From assembly GCA_950097015.1 (NCBI GenBank), contig CATNEN010000029.1, positions 7,211,501 through 7,275,500 on the forward strand: a stretch of 64,000 nucleotides of DNA, given 5' to 3'. Below the pieces are notes generated by a model, which ran no database searches, had not been told where the DNA came from, and saw only the letters and a list, made by a program, of their open reading frames with translations. Position numbers and translations under genes: made by a program. Within the stretch, counting starts at the first letter, position 1; every line of letters begins with the position of its first letter. The stretch comes from Macrostomum hystrix (lineage: Eukaryota; Platyhelminthes; Macrostomidae). Positions 22,701-32,856 of this stretch are shown one piece after another.

Positions 22701-25700
22701 CTATAATCTTATGAAAAATGGGATTACTTTATAATCTTGTATATGGCAGGATTCCCCTTTAATATTATGAACTACGGGATTCCCCTAGAATCTATTTAAC
22801 GAATATTTTAAACTATCATAAAATATAGTCTATGAACTCCTACAATCCTTGTACAGAATTCCCCTAAAATCTCATAAATGATGGGATTACTCAATGATCT
22901 AATGAACGATGGGATTCCCATATAATATTATGAACCACGGGATTCCCTAAATTTATTTTAGCAGCGGGATTCTCCTATAGTAAATGGCCGAATTCCCCTG
23001 TATTTTATGAACGACAGGATTCCCCTATCATCTCATAAACGGTGGGATTCCACTAGAATCTTATTTCTTGCAGGTACCCCAGATTAGTTTTAGTATCTTG
23101 AATTCACTAAATCTTCTAAGACCTAAGTGATGAGATTCTCCTTTTGTTTTAAATATATCGGAAATCCATACGGAAAACGTAAATCCAACGTTTCACGGGA
23201 ATCCTCAATGCTCGTACTATCTAACAGATATGGAAAATTCCAATATAAAAAACTTCATAATTCAGAAGATCGATCGGGTTTAAAAAATAAATTTCATTTT
23301 CCTAAACCAAATAATAGGCATCACAACTGTACTAACCATGACAACCATCAGCACTGGAGTGCGCTCCTCTTTGCCGCGAATCAGCTACGTCAAGGCCATA
23401 GACATCTACCTGGTGATGTGCTTCGTCTTTGTGTTTGCGGCCCTGCTGGAATACGCGATGGTCAATTACACTTACTGGGGAGCCAGGGCCAAGCGGAGGG
23501 AGGCCGGGGGGCGGCTGCCTGCCGGCTGCAGCGACTTCTCGGTGAGCTCAACCACTGCTCACAATCTTCCCCGTCAGATTCCGCTCTCAATCTTCTCCGT
23601 CAGATTCCGCTCTCAATCTTCTCTCATCAGATTCCGCTCCCAATCTTCCTCGTCAGATTCCGCTCCCAGTCTTCCTCGTCAGATTCCGCTCCCAATCTTC
23701 CTCGTCAGATTCCGCTCCCAATCTTCCTCGTCAGATTCCGCTCCCAGTCTTCCTCGTCAGATTCCGCTCCCAATCTTCCTCGTCAGATTCCGCTCACAAT
23801 CTTCCCCGTCAGATTCCGCTCTCAATCTTCTCCGTCAGATTCCGCTCTCAATCTTCTCTCATCAGATTCCGCTCCCAGTCTTCCTCGTCAGATTCCGCTC
23901 CCAATCTTCCTCGTCAGATTCCGCTCCCAATCTTCCTCGTCAGATTCCGCTCCCAATCTTCCTCGTCAGATTCCGCTCCCAATCTTCCTCGTCAGATTCC
24001 GCTCCCAGTCTTCCTCGTCAGATTCCAATCCCAGTCTTCACCGTCAGATTCCGCTCTCAGTCTTCCTCGTCAGATTCCGCTCTAAATCTTCTCCGTCCAA
24101 TTCCGCTCTCAATCTTCCCCGTCAGATTCCGCTCTAAATCTTCCTCGTCAGATTCCGCTCTCAATCTTCACCGTCAGATTCCGCTCCCAGTCTTCCTCGT
24201 CAGATTCCGCTCTAAATCTTCTCAGTCCAATTCCGCTATAAATCTTCTCCGTCAGATTCCGCTCCCAATCTTCTCAGTCCAATTCCGCGATAAATCTTCT
24301 CCGTCAGATTCCGCTCTAAATCTTCTCAGTCCAATTCCGCGATAAATCTTCTCCGTCAGATTCCGCTCTAAATCTTCTCAGTCCAATTCCGCGATAAATC
24401 TTCTCCGTCAGATTCCGCTCTCAATCTTTCCCATCAGATTCCGCTCCAATCTTCCTCGTCAGATTCCGCTCTCAATTTTTCCCATCAGATTCCGCTCCAA
24501 TCTTCCTCGTCATATTCCGCTCTAAATCTTCTCCATCAGATTCCGCTTTCAATCTTCCCCGTCAGATTCCGCTCTTAATCTTCTCCGTCCAATTCCGCTC
24601 TCAGTCTTCCCCGTCAGATTCCGCTATAAATCTTCTCCGTCAGATTCCGCTCTAAATCTTCTCCCTCAGATTCCGCTCTCAGTCTTCCCCGTCAGATTCT
24701 GCTCACAATCTTCCCCGTCAGATTCCGCTCACAATCTTCCCCGTCAGATTCCGCTCTCAATCTTCTCCGTCAGATTCCGCTCTCAATCTTCTCTCATCAG
24801 ATTCCGCTCCCAGTCTTCCTCGTCAGATTCCGCTCCCAATCTTCCTCGTCAGATTCCGCTCCCAATCTTCCTCGTCAGATTCCGCTCCCAATCTTCCTCG
24901 TCAGATTCCGCTCCCAATCTTCCTCGTCAGATTCCGCTCCCAGTCTTCCTCGTCAGATTCCAATCCCAGTCTTCACCGTCAGATTCCGCTCTCAGTCTTC
25001 CTCGTCAGATTCCGCTCTAAATCTTCTCCGTCCAATTCCGCTCTCAATCTTCCCCGTCAGATTCCGCTCTAAATCTTCCTCGTCAGATTCCGCTCTCAAT
25101 CTTCACCGTCAGATTCCGCTCCCAGTCTTCCTCGTCAGATTCCGCTCTAAATCTTCTCAGTCCAATTCCGCTATAAATCTTCTCCGTCAGATTCCGCTCC
25201 CAATCTTCTCAGTCCAATTCCGCGATAAATCTTCTCCGTCAGATTCCGCTCTAAATCTTCTCAGTCCAATTCCGCGATAAATCTTCTCCGTCAGATTCCG
25301 CTCTAAATCTTCTCAGTCCAATTCCGCGATAAATCTTCTCCGTCAGATTCCGCTCTCAATCTTTCCCATCAGATTCCGCTCCAATCTTCCTCGTCAGATT
25401 CCGCTCTCAATTTTTCCCATCAGATTCCGCTCCAATCTTCCTCGTCATTTTCCGCTCTAAATCTTCTCCATCAGATTCCGCTTTCAATCTTCCCCGTCAG
25501 ATTCCGCTCTTAATCTTCTCCGTCCAATTCCGCTCTCAGTCTTCCCCGTCAGATTCCGCTAAAAATCTTCTCCGTCAGATTCCGCTCTAAATCTTCTCCG
25601 TCAGATTCCGCTCTAAATCTTCCCCGTCAGATTCTGCTCACAATCTTCCCCGTCAGATTCCGCTCTCAATCTTCTCCGTCAGATTCCGCTCTCAATCTTC

Positions 25701-28700
25701 TCCGTCAGATTCCGCTCTCAATCTTCTCTCATCAGATTCCGCTCCCAATCTTCCTCGTCAGATTCCGCTCCCAGTCTTCCTCGTCAGATTCCGCTCCCAA
25801 TCTTCCTCGTCAGATTCCGCTCCCAGTCTTCTCCGTCAGATTCCGCTCTCAATCTTCTCTCATCAGATTCCGCTCCCAGTCTTCCTCGTCAGATTCCGCT
25901 CTAAATCTTCTCAGTCCAATTCCGCGATAAATCTTCTCCGTCCAATTCCGCTCTCAATCTTCCCCGTCAGATTCCGCTCTAAATCTTCCTCGTCAGATTC
26001 CGCTCTCAGTCTTCCTCGTCAGATTCCGCTCTAAATCTTCTCCGTCCAATTCCGCTCTAAATCTTCTCCATCATATTCCGCTCTAAATCTTCCTCGTCAG
26101 ATTCCGCTCTCAGTCTTCCTCGTCAGATTCCGCTCTAAATCTTCCTCGTCAGATTCCGCTCTCAATCTTCACCGTCAGATTCCGCTCCCAGTCTTCCTCG
26201 TCAGATTCCGCTCTAAATCTTCTCAGTCCAATTCCGCTATAAATCTTCTCCGTCAGATTCCGCTCCCAATCTTCTCAGTCCAATTCCGCGATAAATCTTC
26301 TCCGTCAGATTCCGCTCTCAATCTTTCCCATCAGATTCCGCTCCAATCTTCCTCGTCAGATTCCGCTCTCAATTTTTCCCATCAGATTCCGCTCCAATCT
26401 TCCTCGTCATATTCCGCTCTAAATCTTCTCCATCAGATTCCGCTTTCAATCTTCCCCGTCAGATTCCGCTCTTAATCTTCTCCGTCCAATTCCGCGCTCA
26501 GTCTTCCCCGTCAGATACCGCTATAAATCTTCTCCGTCAGATTCCGCTATAAATCTTCTCCCTCAGATTCCGCTATAAATCTTCTCCGTCAGATTCCGCT
26601 CTCAATCTTCTCCGTCAGATTCCGCTCCCAATCTTCCCCGTCAGATTCCGCTATAAATCTTCTCCGTCAGATTCCGCTCTCAATCTTCTCCGTCAGATTC
26701 CGCTCCCAATCTTCCTCGTCAGATTCCGCTCTCAATCTTCTCCGTCAGATTCCGCTATAAATCTTCTCCGTCAGATTCCGCTCTCAATCTTCTCCGTCAG
26801 ATTCCGCTCCCAATCTTCCCCGTCAGATTCCGCTATAAATCTTCTCCGTCAGATTCCGCTCTTAATCTTCCCCGTCAGATTCCGCTCCCAATCTTCCCCG
26901 TCAGATTCCGCTCCCAATCTTCCCCGTCAGATTCCGCTCCCAATCTTCCCCGTCAGATTCCGCTCCCAATCTTCTCCGTCAGATTCCGCTCCCAATCTTC
27001 CCCGTCAGATTCCGCTATAAATCTTCTCCGTCAGATTCCGCTTTCAATCTTCTCCGTCAGATTCCGCTCCCAATCTTCCCCGTCAGATTCCGCTCCCAAT
27101 CTTCTCAGTCCAATTCCGCGATAAATCTTCTCCGTCAGATTCCGCTCTCAATCTTTCCCATCAGATTCCGCTCCAATCTTCCTCGTCAGATTCCGCTCTC
27201 AATTTTTCCCATCAGATTCCGCTCCAATCTTCCTCGTCATATTCCGCTCTAAATCTTCTCCATCAGATTCCGCTTTCAATCTTCCCCGTCAGATTCCGCT
27301 CTTAATCTTCTCCGTCCAATTCCGCTCTCAGTCTTCCCCGTCAGATTCCGCTATAAATCTTCTCCGTCAGATTCCGCTCTAAATCTTCTCCCTCAGATTC
27401 CGCTCTCAGTCTTCCCCGTCAGATTCCGCTCTCAATCTTCTCCGTCAGATTCCGCTATAAATCTTCTCCGTCAGATTCCGCTCTCAATCTTCTCCGTCAG
27501 ATTCCGCTCCCAATCTTCCCCGTCAGATTCCGCTATAAATCTTCTCCGTCAGATTCCGCTCTCAATCTTCTCCGTCAGATTCCGCTCCCAATCTTCCCCG
27601 TCAGATTCCGCTCTCAATCTTCTCCGTCCAATTCCGCTATAAATCTTCTCCGTCAGATTCCGCTCTCAATCTTTCCCATCAGATTCCGCTCCAATCTTCC
27701 TCGTCAGATTCCGCTCTCAATTTTTCCCATCAGATTCCGCTCCAGTCTTCCTCGTCATATTCCGCTCTAAATATTCTCCATCAGATTCCGCTTTCAATCT
27801 TCCCCGTCAGATTCCGCTCTTAATCTTCTCCGTCCAATTCCGCTCTCAGTCTTCCCCGTCAGATTCCGCTATAAATCTTCTCCGTCAGATTCCGCTCTAA
27901 ATCTTCTCCCTCAGATTCCGCTCTCAGTCTTCCCCGTCAGATTCCGCTCTCAATCTTCTCCGTCAGATTCCGCTATAAATCTTCTCCGTCAGATTCCGCT
28001 CTGAATCTTCTCCGTCAGATTCCGCTCCCAATCTTCCCCGTCAGATTCCGCTATAAATCTTCTCCGTCAGATTCCGCTATAAATCTTCTCCCTCAGATTC
28101 CGCTATAAATCTTCTCCGTCAGATTCCGCTCTCAATCTTCTCCGTCAGATTCCGCTCCCAATCTTCCCCGTCAGATTCCGCTATAAATCTTCTCCGTCAG
28201 ATTCCGCTCTCAATCTTCTCCGTCAGATTCCGCTCCCAATCTTCCTCGTCAGATTCCGCTCTCAATCTTCTCCGTCCAATTCCGCTATAAATCTTCTCCG
28301 TCAGATTCCGCTCTCAATCTTCTCCGTCAGATTCCGCTCCCAATCTTCCCCGTCAGATTCCGCTATAAATCTTCTCCGTCAGATTCCGCTCTTAATCTTC
28401 CCCGTCAGATTCCGCTCCCAATCTTCCCCGTCAGATTCCGCTCCCAATCTTCCCCGTCAGATTCCGCTCCCAATCTTCCCCGTCAGATTCCGCTCCCAAT
28501 CTTCTCCGTCAGATTCCGCTCCCAATCTTCCCCGTCAGATTCCGCTATAAATCTTCTCCGTCAGATTCCGCTTTCAATCTTCTCCGTCAGATTCCGCTCC
28601 CAATCTTCCCCGTCAGATTCCGCTCCCAATCTTCTCAGTCCAATTCCGCGATAAATCTTCTCCGTCAGATTCCGCTCTCAATCTTTCCCATCAGATTCCG

Positions 28701-31012
28701 CTCCAATCTTCCTCGTCAGATTCCGCTCTCAATTTTTCCCATCAGATTCCGCTCCAATCTTCCTCGTCATATTCCGCTCTAAATCTTCTCCATCAGATTC
28801 CGCTTTCAATCTTCCCCGTCAGATTCCGCTCTTAATCTTCTCCGTCCAATTCCGCTCTCAGTCTTCCCCGTCAGATTCCGCTATAAATCTTCTCCGTCAG
28901 ATTCCGCTCTAAATCTTCTCCCTCAGATTCCGCTCTCAGTCTTCCCCGTCAGATTCCGCTCTCAATCTTCTCCGTCAGATTCCGCTATAAATCTTCTCCG
29001 TCAGATTCCGCTCTCAATCTTCTCCGTCAGATTCCGCTCCCAATCTTCCCCGTCAGATTCCGCTATAAATCTTCTCCGTCAGATTCCGCTCTCAATCTTC
29101 TCCGTCAGATTCCGCTCCCAATCTTCCCCGTCAGATTCCGCTCTCAATCTTCTCCGTCCAATTCCGCTATAAATCTTCTCCGTCAGATTCCGCTCTCAAT
29201 CTTTCCCATCAGATTCCGCTCCAATCTTCCTCGTCAGATTCCGCTCTCAATTTTTCCCATCAGATTCCGCTCCAGTCTTCCTCGTCATATTCCGCTCTAA
29301 ATATTCTCCATCAGATTCCGCTTTCAATCTTCCCCGTCAGATTCCGCTCTTAATCTTCTCCGTCCAATTCCGCTCTCAGTCTTCCCCGTCAGATTCCGCT
29401 ATAAATCTTCTCCGTCAGATTCCGCTCTAAATCTTCTCCCTCAGATTCCGCTCTCAGTCTTCCCCGTCAGATTCCGCTCTCAATCTTCTCCGTCAGATTC
29501 CGCTATAAATCTTCTCCGTCAGATTCCGCTCTGAATCTTCTCCGTCAGATTCCGCTCCCAATCTTCCCCGTCAGATTCCGCTATAAATCTTCTCCGTCAG
29601 ATTCCGCTCTCAATCTTCTCCGTCAGATTCCGCTCCCAATCTTCCCCGTCAGATTCCGCTCTCAATCTTCTCCGTCCAATTCCGCTATAAATCTTCTCCG
29701 TCAGATTCCGCTCTCAATCTTCTCCGTCAGATTCCGCTCCCAATCTTCCCCGTCAGATTCCGCTATAAATCTTCTCCGTCAGATTCCGCTCTTAATCTTC
29801 CCCGTCAGATTCCGCTCCCAATCTTCCCCGTCAGATTCCGCTCCCAATCTTCCCCGTCAGATTCCGCTCCCAATCTTCCCCGTCAGATTCCGCTCCCAAT
29901 CTTCTCCGTCAGATTCCGCTCCCAATCTTCCCCGTCAGATTCCGCTATAAATCTTCTCCGTCAGATTCCGCTTTCAATCTTCTCCGTCAGATTCCGCTCC
30001 CAATCTTCCCCGTCAGATTCCGCTCTCAATCTTCTCCGTCCAATTCCGCTATAAATCTTCTCCGTCAGATTCCGCTCTCAATCTTCTCCGTCAGATTCCG
30101 CTCTCAGTCTTCCCCGTCAGATTCCGCTATAAATCTTCTCCGTCAGATTCCGCTCTAAATCTTCTCCCTCAGATTCCGCTCTCAATCTTCACCGTCAGAT
30201 TCCGCTCCCAGTCTTCCCCATCAGATTCCGCTCTTAATCTTCTCCGTCCAATTCCGCTCTCAGTCTTCCCCGTCAGATTCCGCTCTCAATCTTCTCCGTC
30301 AGATTCCGCTCTCAATCTTCACCGTCAGATTCCGCTCTCAATCTTCACCGTCAGATTCCGCTCTAAATCTTCTCCCACAGATTCCGCTCTCAGTCTTCCC
30401 CGTCAGATTCCGCTCTCTATCTTCACCGTCAGATTCCGCTCCCAGTCTTCCCCATCAGAATCCACTTATTAATCGCTTCCATTTGAGCTCCTGCCGCCCC
30501 CGTCCCAGCTGGCCTCACAGACGCTGCAGCAGAGCTCAGACGCTCGCATGTCGCCGATTTTGGGCCTGCTTCACGGCCGTCGGGCTACCGGCGCTTCAGC
30601 TTCAGCCTCGGCTTCGGCTGCCGAGGAAGACAGCGGCGGCGACGATGCGCAGCCGACGCAACCGGCGATTTCACAGGAGTCGCCGCTGCCAGTGTATCCG
30701 ATGAGTGCGCACGTGCCCTGCCTCGGCCGCAGCCTTCAAACCTGTCGACACCGGCGACGCCTTCGTCAGAGCGGCAGCCTGCCCCGCCTCGGCGACGATG
30801 CGAACATTCAAGCCTCGTTGACAACTAGCCGACATCAACGACGTCAGCGTCTGCTGCTGCGGCATCTGAGGCTTCAGGCTAAAAAGATCCGGGCGAGACT
30901 GCCGCGTGTCAAGGATGTCAACAAGATTGACAAGTACTCGCGCCTCGCCTTCCCCTCGCTGTTCGTCCTGTTCAACCTGTGTTACTGGTGCTTCTACCTG
31001 CTTACCGGATAG
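13084..31012 (+). CDS. Lcch3: GABA-A receptor beta / LCCH3-like subunit, complete spliced gene
   Basis: Eight coding exons: 13084-13228, 18583-18650, 20453-20679, 21183-21265, 21778-21915, 22312-22464, 23318-23541 and about 30521-31012. They join in phase into about 509 residues. The order is signal peptide, extracellular ligand domain with Cys-loop (C-x13-C), TM1-TM3, cytoplasmic loop and TM4. Loop A is WVPDTF, loop B has ESYGY and loop C has [10 protein letters not shown], so the known GABA-contact residues are largely present. TM2 reads [15 protein letters not shown], with Ala at 2' and Thr at 6' as in dieldrin-sensitive RDL. The TM3 region ([20 protein letters not shown]) is nearly that of insect LCCH3. 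Pentameric plasma-membrane channel for inhibitory transmission. Every intron but intron 5 carries minisatellites. The exact start of the last exon is uncertain (30509 or 30521). Confidence 0.94.
13257..13668 (+). repeat. Minisatellite, about 22-bp unit (GABA receptor intron 1)
   Basis: Core cactcctattcactggaatt, with variants gggatt, gtgatt and cggatt. It begins about 30 bp after exon 1. Confidence 0.92.
14168..15470 (+). repeat. C-tract minisatellite, 23-25-bp unit (intron 1)
   Basis: More than 50 copies of cagcagcagagaactaattc followed by a run of 5-9 C. The C-run length varies from copy to copy. On the minus strand this is a G-run about every 24 bases for 1.3 kb. Confidence 0.95.
15535..16235 (+). 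repeat. Minisatellite, about 21-bp unit, AT-rich (intron 1)
   Basis: Degenerate copies of gttaaacacatttagaaaac. It lies directly after the C-tract array. Confidence 0.9.
16300..16730. repeat. Microsatellites in intron 1: (ATT)n, (TA)n, (AC)n
   Basis: Short simple repeats: (att)n at about 16295-16316, (ta)n at about 16350-16362 and 16595-16608, and (ac)n at about 16690-16728. Confidence 0.85.
17146..17290 (+). mobile_element. SINE family A fragment
   Basis: Decayed A box (tagcccagtggtcggg) and B box (gggagttcaaatatcag), followed by ttctttagaaagacacctaa and cagtccacggactgaacagc. The middle is deleted relative to the copy at 11271. Confidence 0.75.
17735..18560 (+). repeat. Minisatellite, 44/41-bp unit, abutting exon 2
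   Basis: About 19 copies with core cagttcttcagtcactcagt, then tgtctcagcccaccccatcc. Units of 44 bp alternate with 41-bp units that lack three bases. Open in all three frames, but only the last bases before 18583 belong to the gene's intron end. Confidence 0.95.
18583..18650 (+). CDS. Lcch3: GABA receptor exon 2
   Basis: A 68-nt exon encoding [20 protein letters not shown] and NM, the first beta strand. The acceptor (cccgcag) lies about 20 bp after a 0.8-kb minisatellite; the donor is GTGAGT. Confidence 0.88.
18686..18940 (+). repeat. Minisatellite, 32-bp unit, forward orientation (intron 2)
   Basis: About eight copies with core ccagctcattcagtacagac, including gcc and gacc variants. The same unit returns inverted at 19655-19992. 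Confidence 0.95.
18941..19654. other. Spacer between the two inverted arrays (intron 2)
   Basis: About 710 bp of mostly unique sequence. The minus-strand open frame at 19044-19448 has no family features that I recognise, and I do not call it a gene. Confidence 0.5.
19655..19992 (-). repeat. Minisatellite, same 32-bp unit inverted (intron 2)
   Basis: About ten copies of gtctgtactgaatgagctgg, the exact reverse complement of the core of the array at 18686-18940. Confidence 0.95.
20092..20392 (-). mobile_element. tRNA-derived SINE, family B (intron 2)
   Basis: Shares its body with 55219-55564 (tttggtgacactagacccgc, ggttggccctcaagggcgta, aatgtggcctcgccg). The tRNA-like head is at the right end and reads on the minus strand, with a GGTTCGATTCC-like B box decayed to gagctcgattcc. 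It ends about 60 bp before exon 3. Confidence 0.8.
20453..20679 (+). CDS. Lcch3: GABA receptor exon 3 (loops D and A)
   Basis: Starts with [12 protein letters not shown] (loop D) and carries [18 protein letters not shown] (loop A). It ends ATGAG|GTCCGG, a weak donor, but the phase and the protein match (GMR-FTTT) need this site. The open frame upstream of 20453 runs through a SINE and is not coding. Confidence 0.9.
20705..21092 (+). repeat. Minisatellite, 17-bp unit (intron 3)
   Basis: Pyrimidine-rich tctctaatctcaccctc with variants; it fills most of the 503-bp intron 3. Confidence 0.93.
21183..21265 (+). CDS. Lcch3: GABA receptor exon 4 (Cys-loop)
   Basis: Encodes [20 protein letters not shown] and CTVEIES. 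The two cysteines are 13 residues apart and form the Cys-loop. Acceptor ctcag, donor GTGAGT. Confidence 0.92.
21415..21715 (+). repeat. Minisatellite, 28-bp unit (intron 4)
   Basis: Core gacgggattcccatagaatc followed by ctatgaat; later copies degenerate. A related degenerate array sits in intron 6 of the same gene. Confidence 0.93.
21778..21915 (+). CDS. Lcch3: GABA receptor exon 5 (loop B)
   Basis: With the last base of exon 4 it reads [17 protein letters not shown] and ends in ISLSTG. Acceptor aactcag, donor GTGAGC after one base of the Gly codon. Confidence 0.92.
21916..22311. other. Intron 5 of GABA receptor gene
   Basis: A 396-bp AT-rich intron. It has a few loose tatccc(a/g)t-like motifs but no clear array, unlike the other introns. 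Confidence 0.6.
22312..22464 (+). CDS. Lcch3: GABA receptor exon 6 (loop C, TM1, start of TM2)
   Basis: Encodes [16 protein letters not shown], then TM1 ([20 protein letters not shown]) and [14 protein letters not shown]. The donor GTGAGA splits the Gly codon inside TM2, a position conserved in this receptor family. Confidence 0.93.
22690..23065 (+). repeat. Degenerate minisatellite (intron 6), related to intron 4 array
   Basis: About 12 decayed copies around gggattcccctagaatctta with tatgaacga spacers. The unit is clearly that of 21415-21715. Confidence 0.8.
23318..23541 (+). CDS. Lcch3: GABA receptor exon 7 (TM2-TM3)
   Basis: Encodes [13 protein letters not shown] (TM2), the TM2-TM3 linker [16 protein letters not shown]3 and [16 protein letters not shown]. 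It ends CTCG|GTGAGC in phase 0, directly before the 6.9-kb array. Confidence 0.93.
23565..30470 (+). repeat. Giant 26-bp minisatellite (6.9 kb) in intron 7
   Basis: About 265 copies (length divided by period) with core cagattccgctcccaatctt followed by cctcgt, ctccgt or similar. Variants are arranged in higher-order repeats. A block around 23861 recurs at 24796 (935 bp), and a long block around 27121 recurs at 28651 (1530 bp), including rare variants such as ctgaatc at about 27998 and 29528. It starts about 25 bp after exon 7 and ends about 40 bp before exon 8, so it is nearly the whole intron. Confidence 0.97.
30521..31012 (+). CDS. Lcch3: GABA receptor exon 8 (cytoplasmic loop, TM4, stop)
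   Basis: Encodes a low-complexity Ala/Ser/Gln/Arg-rich loop and then [20 protein letters not shown] and [11 protein letters not shown] (TM4), ending TAG. In-phase acceptors exist at cccag (exon from 30509) and cacag (exon from 30521). Confidence 0.85.
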   Translation, partial: TLQQSSDARMSPILGLLHGRRATGASASASASAAEEDSGGDDAQPTQPAISQESPLPVYPMSAHVPCLGRSLQTCRHRRRLRQSGSLPRLGDDANIQASLTTSRHQRRQRLLLRHLRLQAKKIRARLPRVKDVNKIDKYSRLAFPSLFVLFNLCYWCFYLLTG

Positions 31013-32856
31013 CTGCCGCGGTCGCCAAGGGGCTGATGTTTACATGAGAGTCGGTTTGCTTGAATCCGCTTCTTTTGCTTTTCGCTACTTCGATACGCGT
31101 GTTGATTTTCTACTAGGTGAAAATCTTCAATCTCACCTCAATCTCAATCTAATACAATCTCAGTGCAATATTGCTTCCTTGTGCTGAGATTCGAACTCAT
31201 GGCCTTCAGAATCATCGCTAGATTAGGGATCATTAGTTGATTAGGGATGATTGCTTCATTTAGGATCATTGCTAGATTTGGGATCATTGCTAGATTCCTA
31301 ATCATTCTTTGTATTAAGAGAAATTTTAAATGGATGCATGTAGCCTAATATGGAAAACTTAGTGTTAGTAAAGATCAGATATTTTAGTAGCTCCTGTCTA
31401 TCATGTCGCAAAAAAACATTTTTAGTATCTATTTAGGCATTTGGTATGAAATTAACTTGACGAAAAAATCTTTGCAATTATTGCGACCTGTCTATCCAAC
31501 TTTTTTCAAACAAACTATTTTTAAGTAATAGCAGAAAAACAAGAAAGAACTATTAATTGATTTCCATAACTCTACCTCTACCTAAGAGCTACCTCTACTT
31601 TTGTAAGTAAAATTCTCCATTTGTTAGCCACAAGCTTTCCGTTACATATCCAATAAATAAGCGAATAAAAAGCTGCGTTTCCTACTGGTATTCAGTAGGG
31701 TGAAGCGGATGGTTTTACGAATATAAAAATGTAGAAAGTCCGGCATTTAACGGATGAGTTCTCTCATTTTAATTTGTTTTTAATAAATATAAGTCAAAGC
31801 ATTCGACGATTTTAGAACATTTTTTAACGATAGCCGGGCTTCTGTTTATATTGTGATTTGGATTATAAAAAAATGGGCAAATGGCGCAGGAAAAAACATA
31901 AAATTTTAGTGAATTTTACGGGATTTGAGAAACGAACAAGCAATGTACATTTATGGTCTAAATTTAGCTGAATAGTGGTTACTTTAATTAATGAATAAGT
32001 ATAAAAGGAAGCATGTAAAACTATATCGAAATATGTACAAATGCATACCATGCCATCAAGAGGCGCATAAAAAATTTACGTGCATCAAGGATGGTAAAAT
32101 AAGTAACACAAATATTGAACGTACAATCAGGTAAACATCGAGCTGCTGCAAAAACATTCGTTGCTAATAACACGCGCTGACTAATACACTTTTTAGAAAG
32201 AAACAGAAAAAAAGTATTTGTTTATCGTTGCTAAACAAATGGCATAAGGAATTGTGCACTATAGGATACTTATTTACAGTGTTAAATAGAAAAGCTTTTA
32301 ACTAGCTATATGAATGAAAAAGCTGCCCTGTCAGTTAAATAAAAAAGAAATAAATTGATAAATTTCTTAGTAGTTAGTTTATTGCATAATATATTATAGG
32401 TATATACACATAACAATGAAACTGTTCGGTTTCTGTTTCAAAGAAACCATTATACATAACATTTATTTTAACTATCGATAAATTTTTTTTAATCGATCTA
32501 TTTTATTGAGCTGGGGTTAATACGGGAATTTTTTATTTAAAGCCAGACCGATTTAAATTCTGTAGATTAAATTTATTCCAAAAAGAACATAAATAGTAAA
32601 ATAGTTCAGTCAAATAAAAGATCTGCATAACAGAGCAAAGTTTCTATATTTACACGATAAATTAGTGCAAATTTAGTGTAGGACGCGGCAAAAAATGTTA
32701 ATCTACACGATTAAAATAATTGCAAAAAAGCAATGAAGAAAATTTTAAAGTGGGCAAAAAAGTTGACATCACTTATTTAACTCCGGCTACAATCTCAGTT
32801 CTAGCTCTCTAACAAAGAGATGAAAAATCTTCCCTTGCAACTCACCAAATCATTAG
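31013..32856. other. Convergent intergenic region between GABA receptor and EGFR genes
   Basis: AT-rich. It should hold both 3' UTRs. Plus-strand AATAAA signals lie at 31652 and 31664, about 640 bases after the receptor stop. A minus-strand AATAAA lies at 32532-32537, about 320 bases after the EGFR stop. A small degenerate repeat (gggatcattgctagatt-like) is at 31205-31305. Confidence 0.55.

Noticed and set aside
23565-24345. Continuation of the receptor frame into Ser/Gln/Arg-rich repeats
   Set aside because: A good donor at 23542 precedes the array, and TM4 is found beyond it in exon 8.
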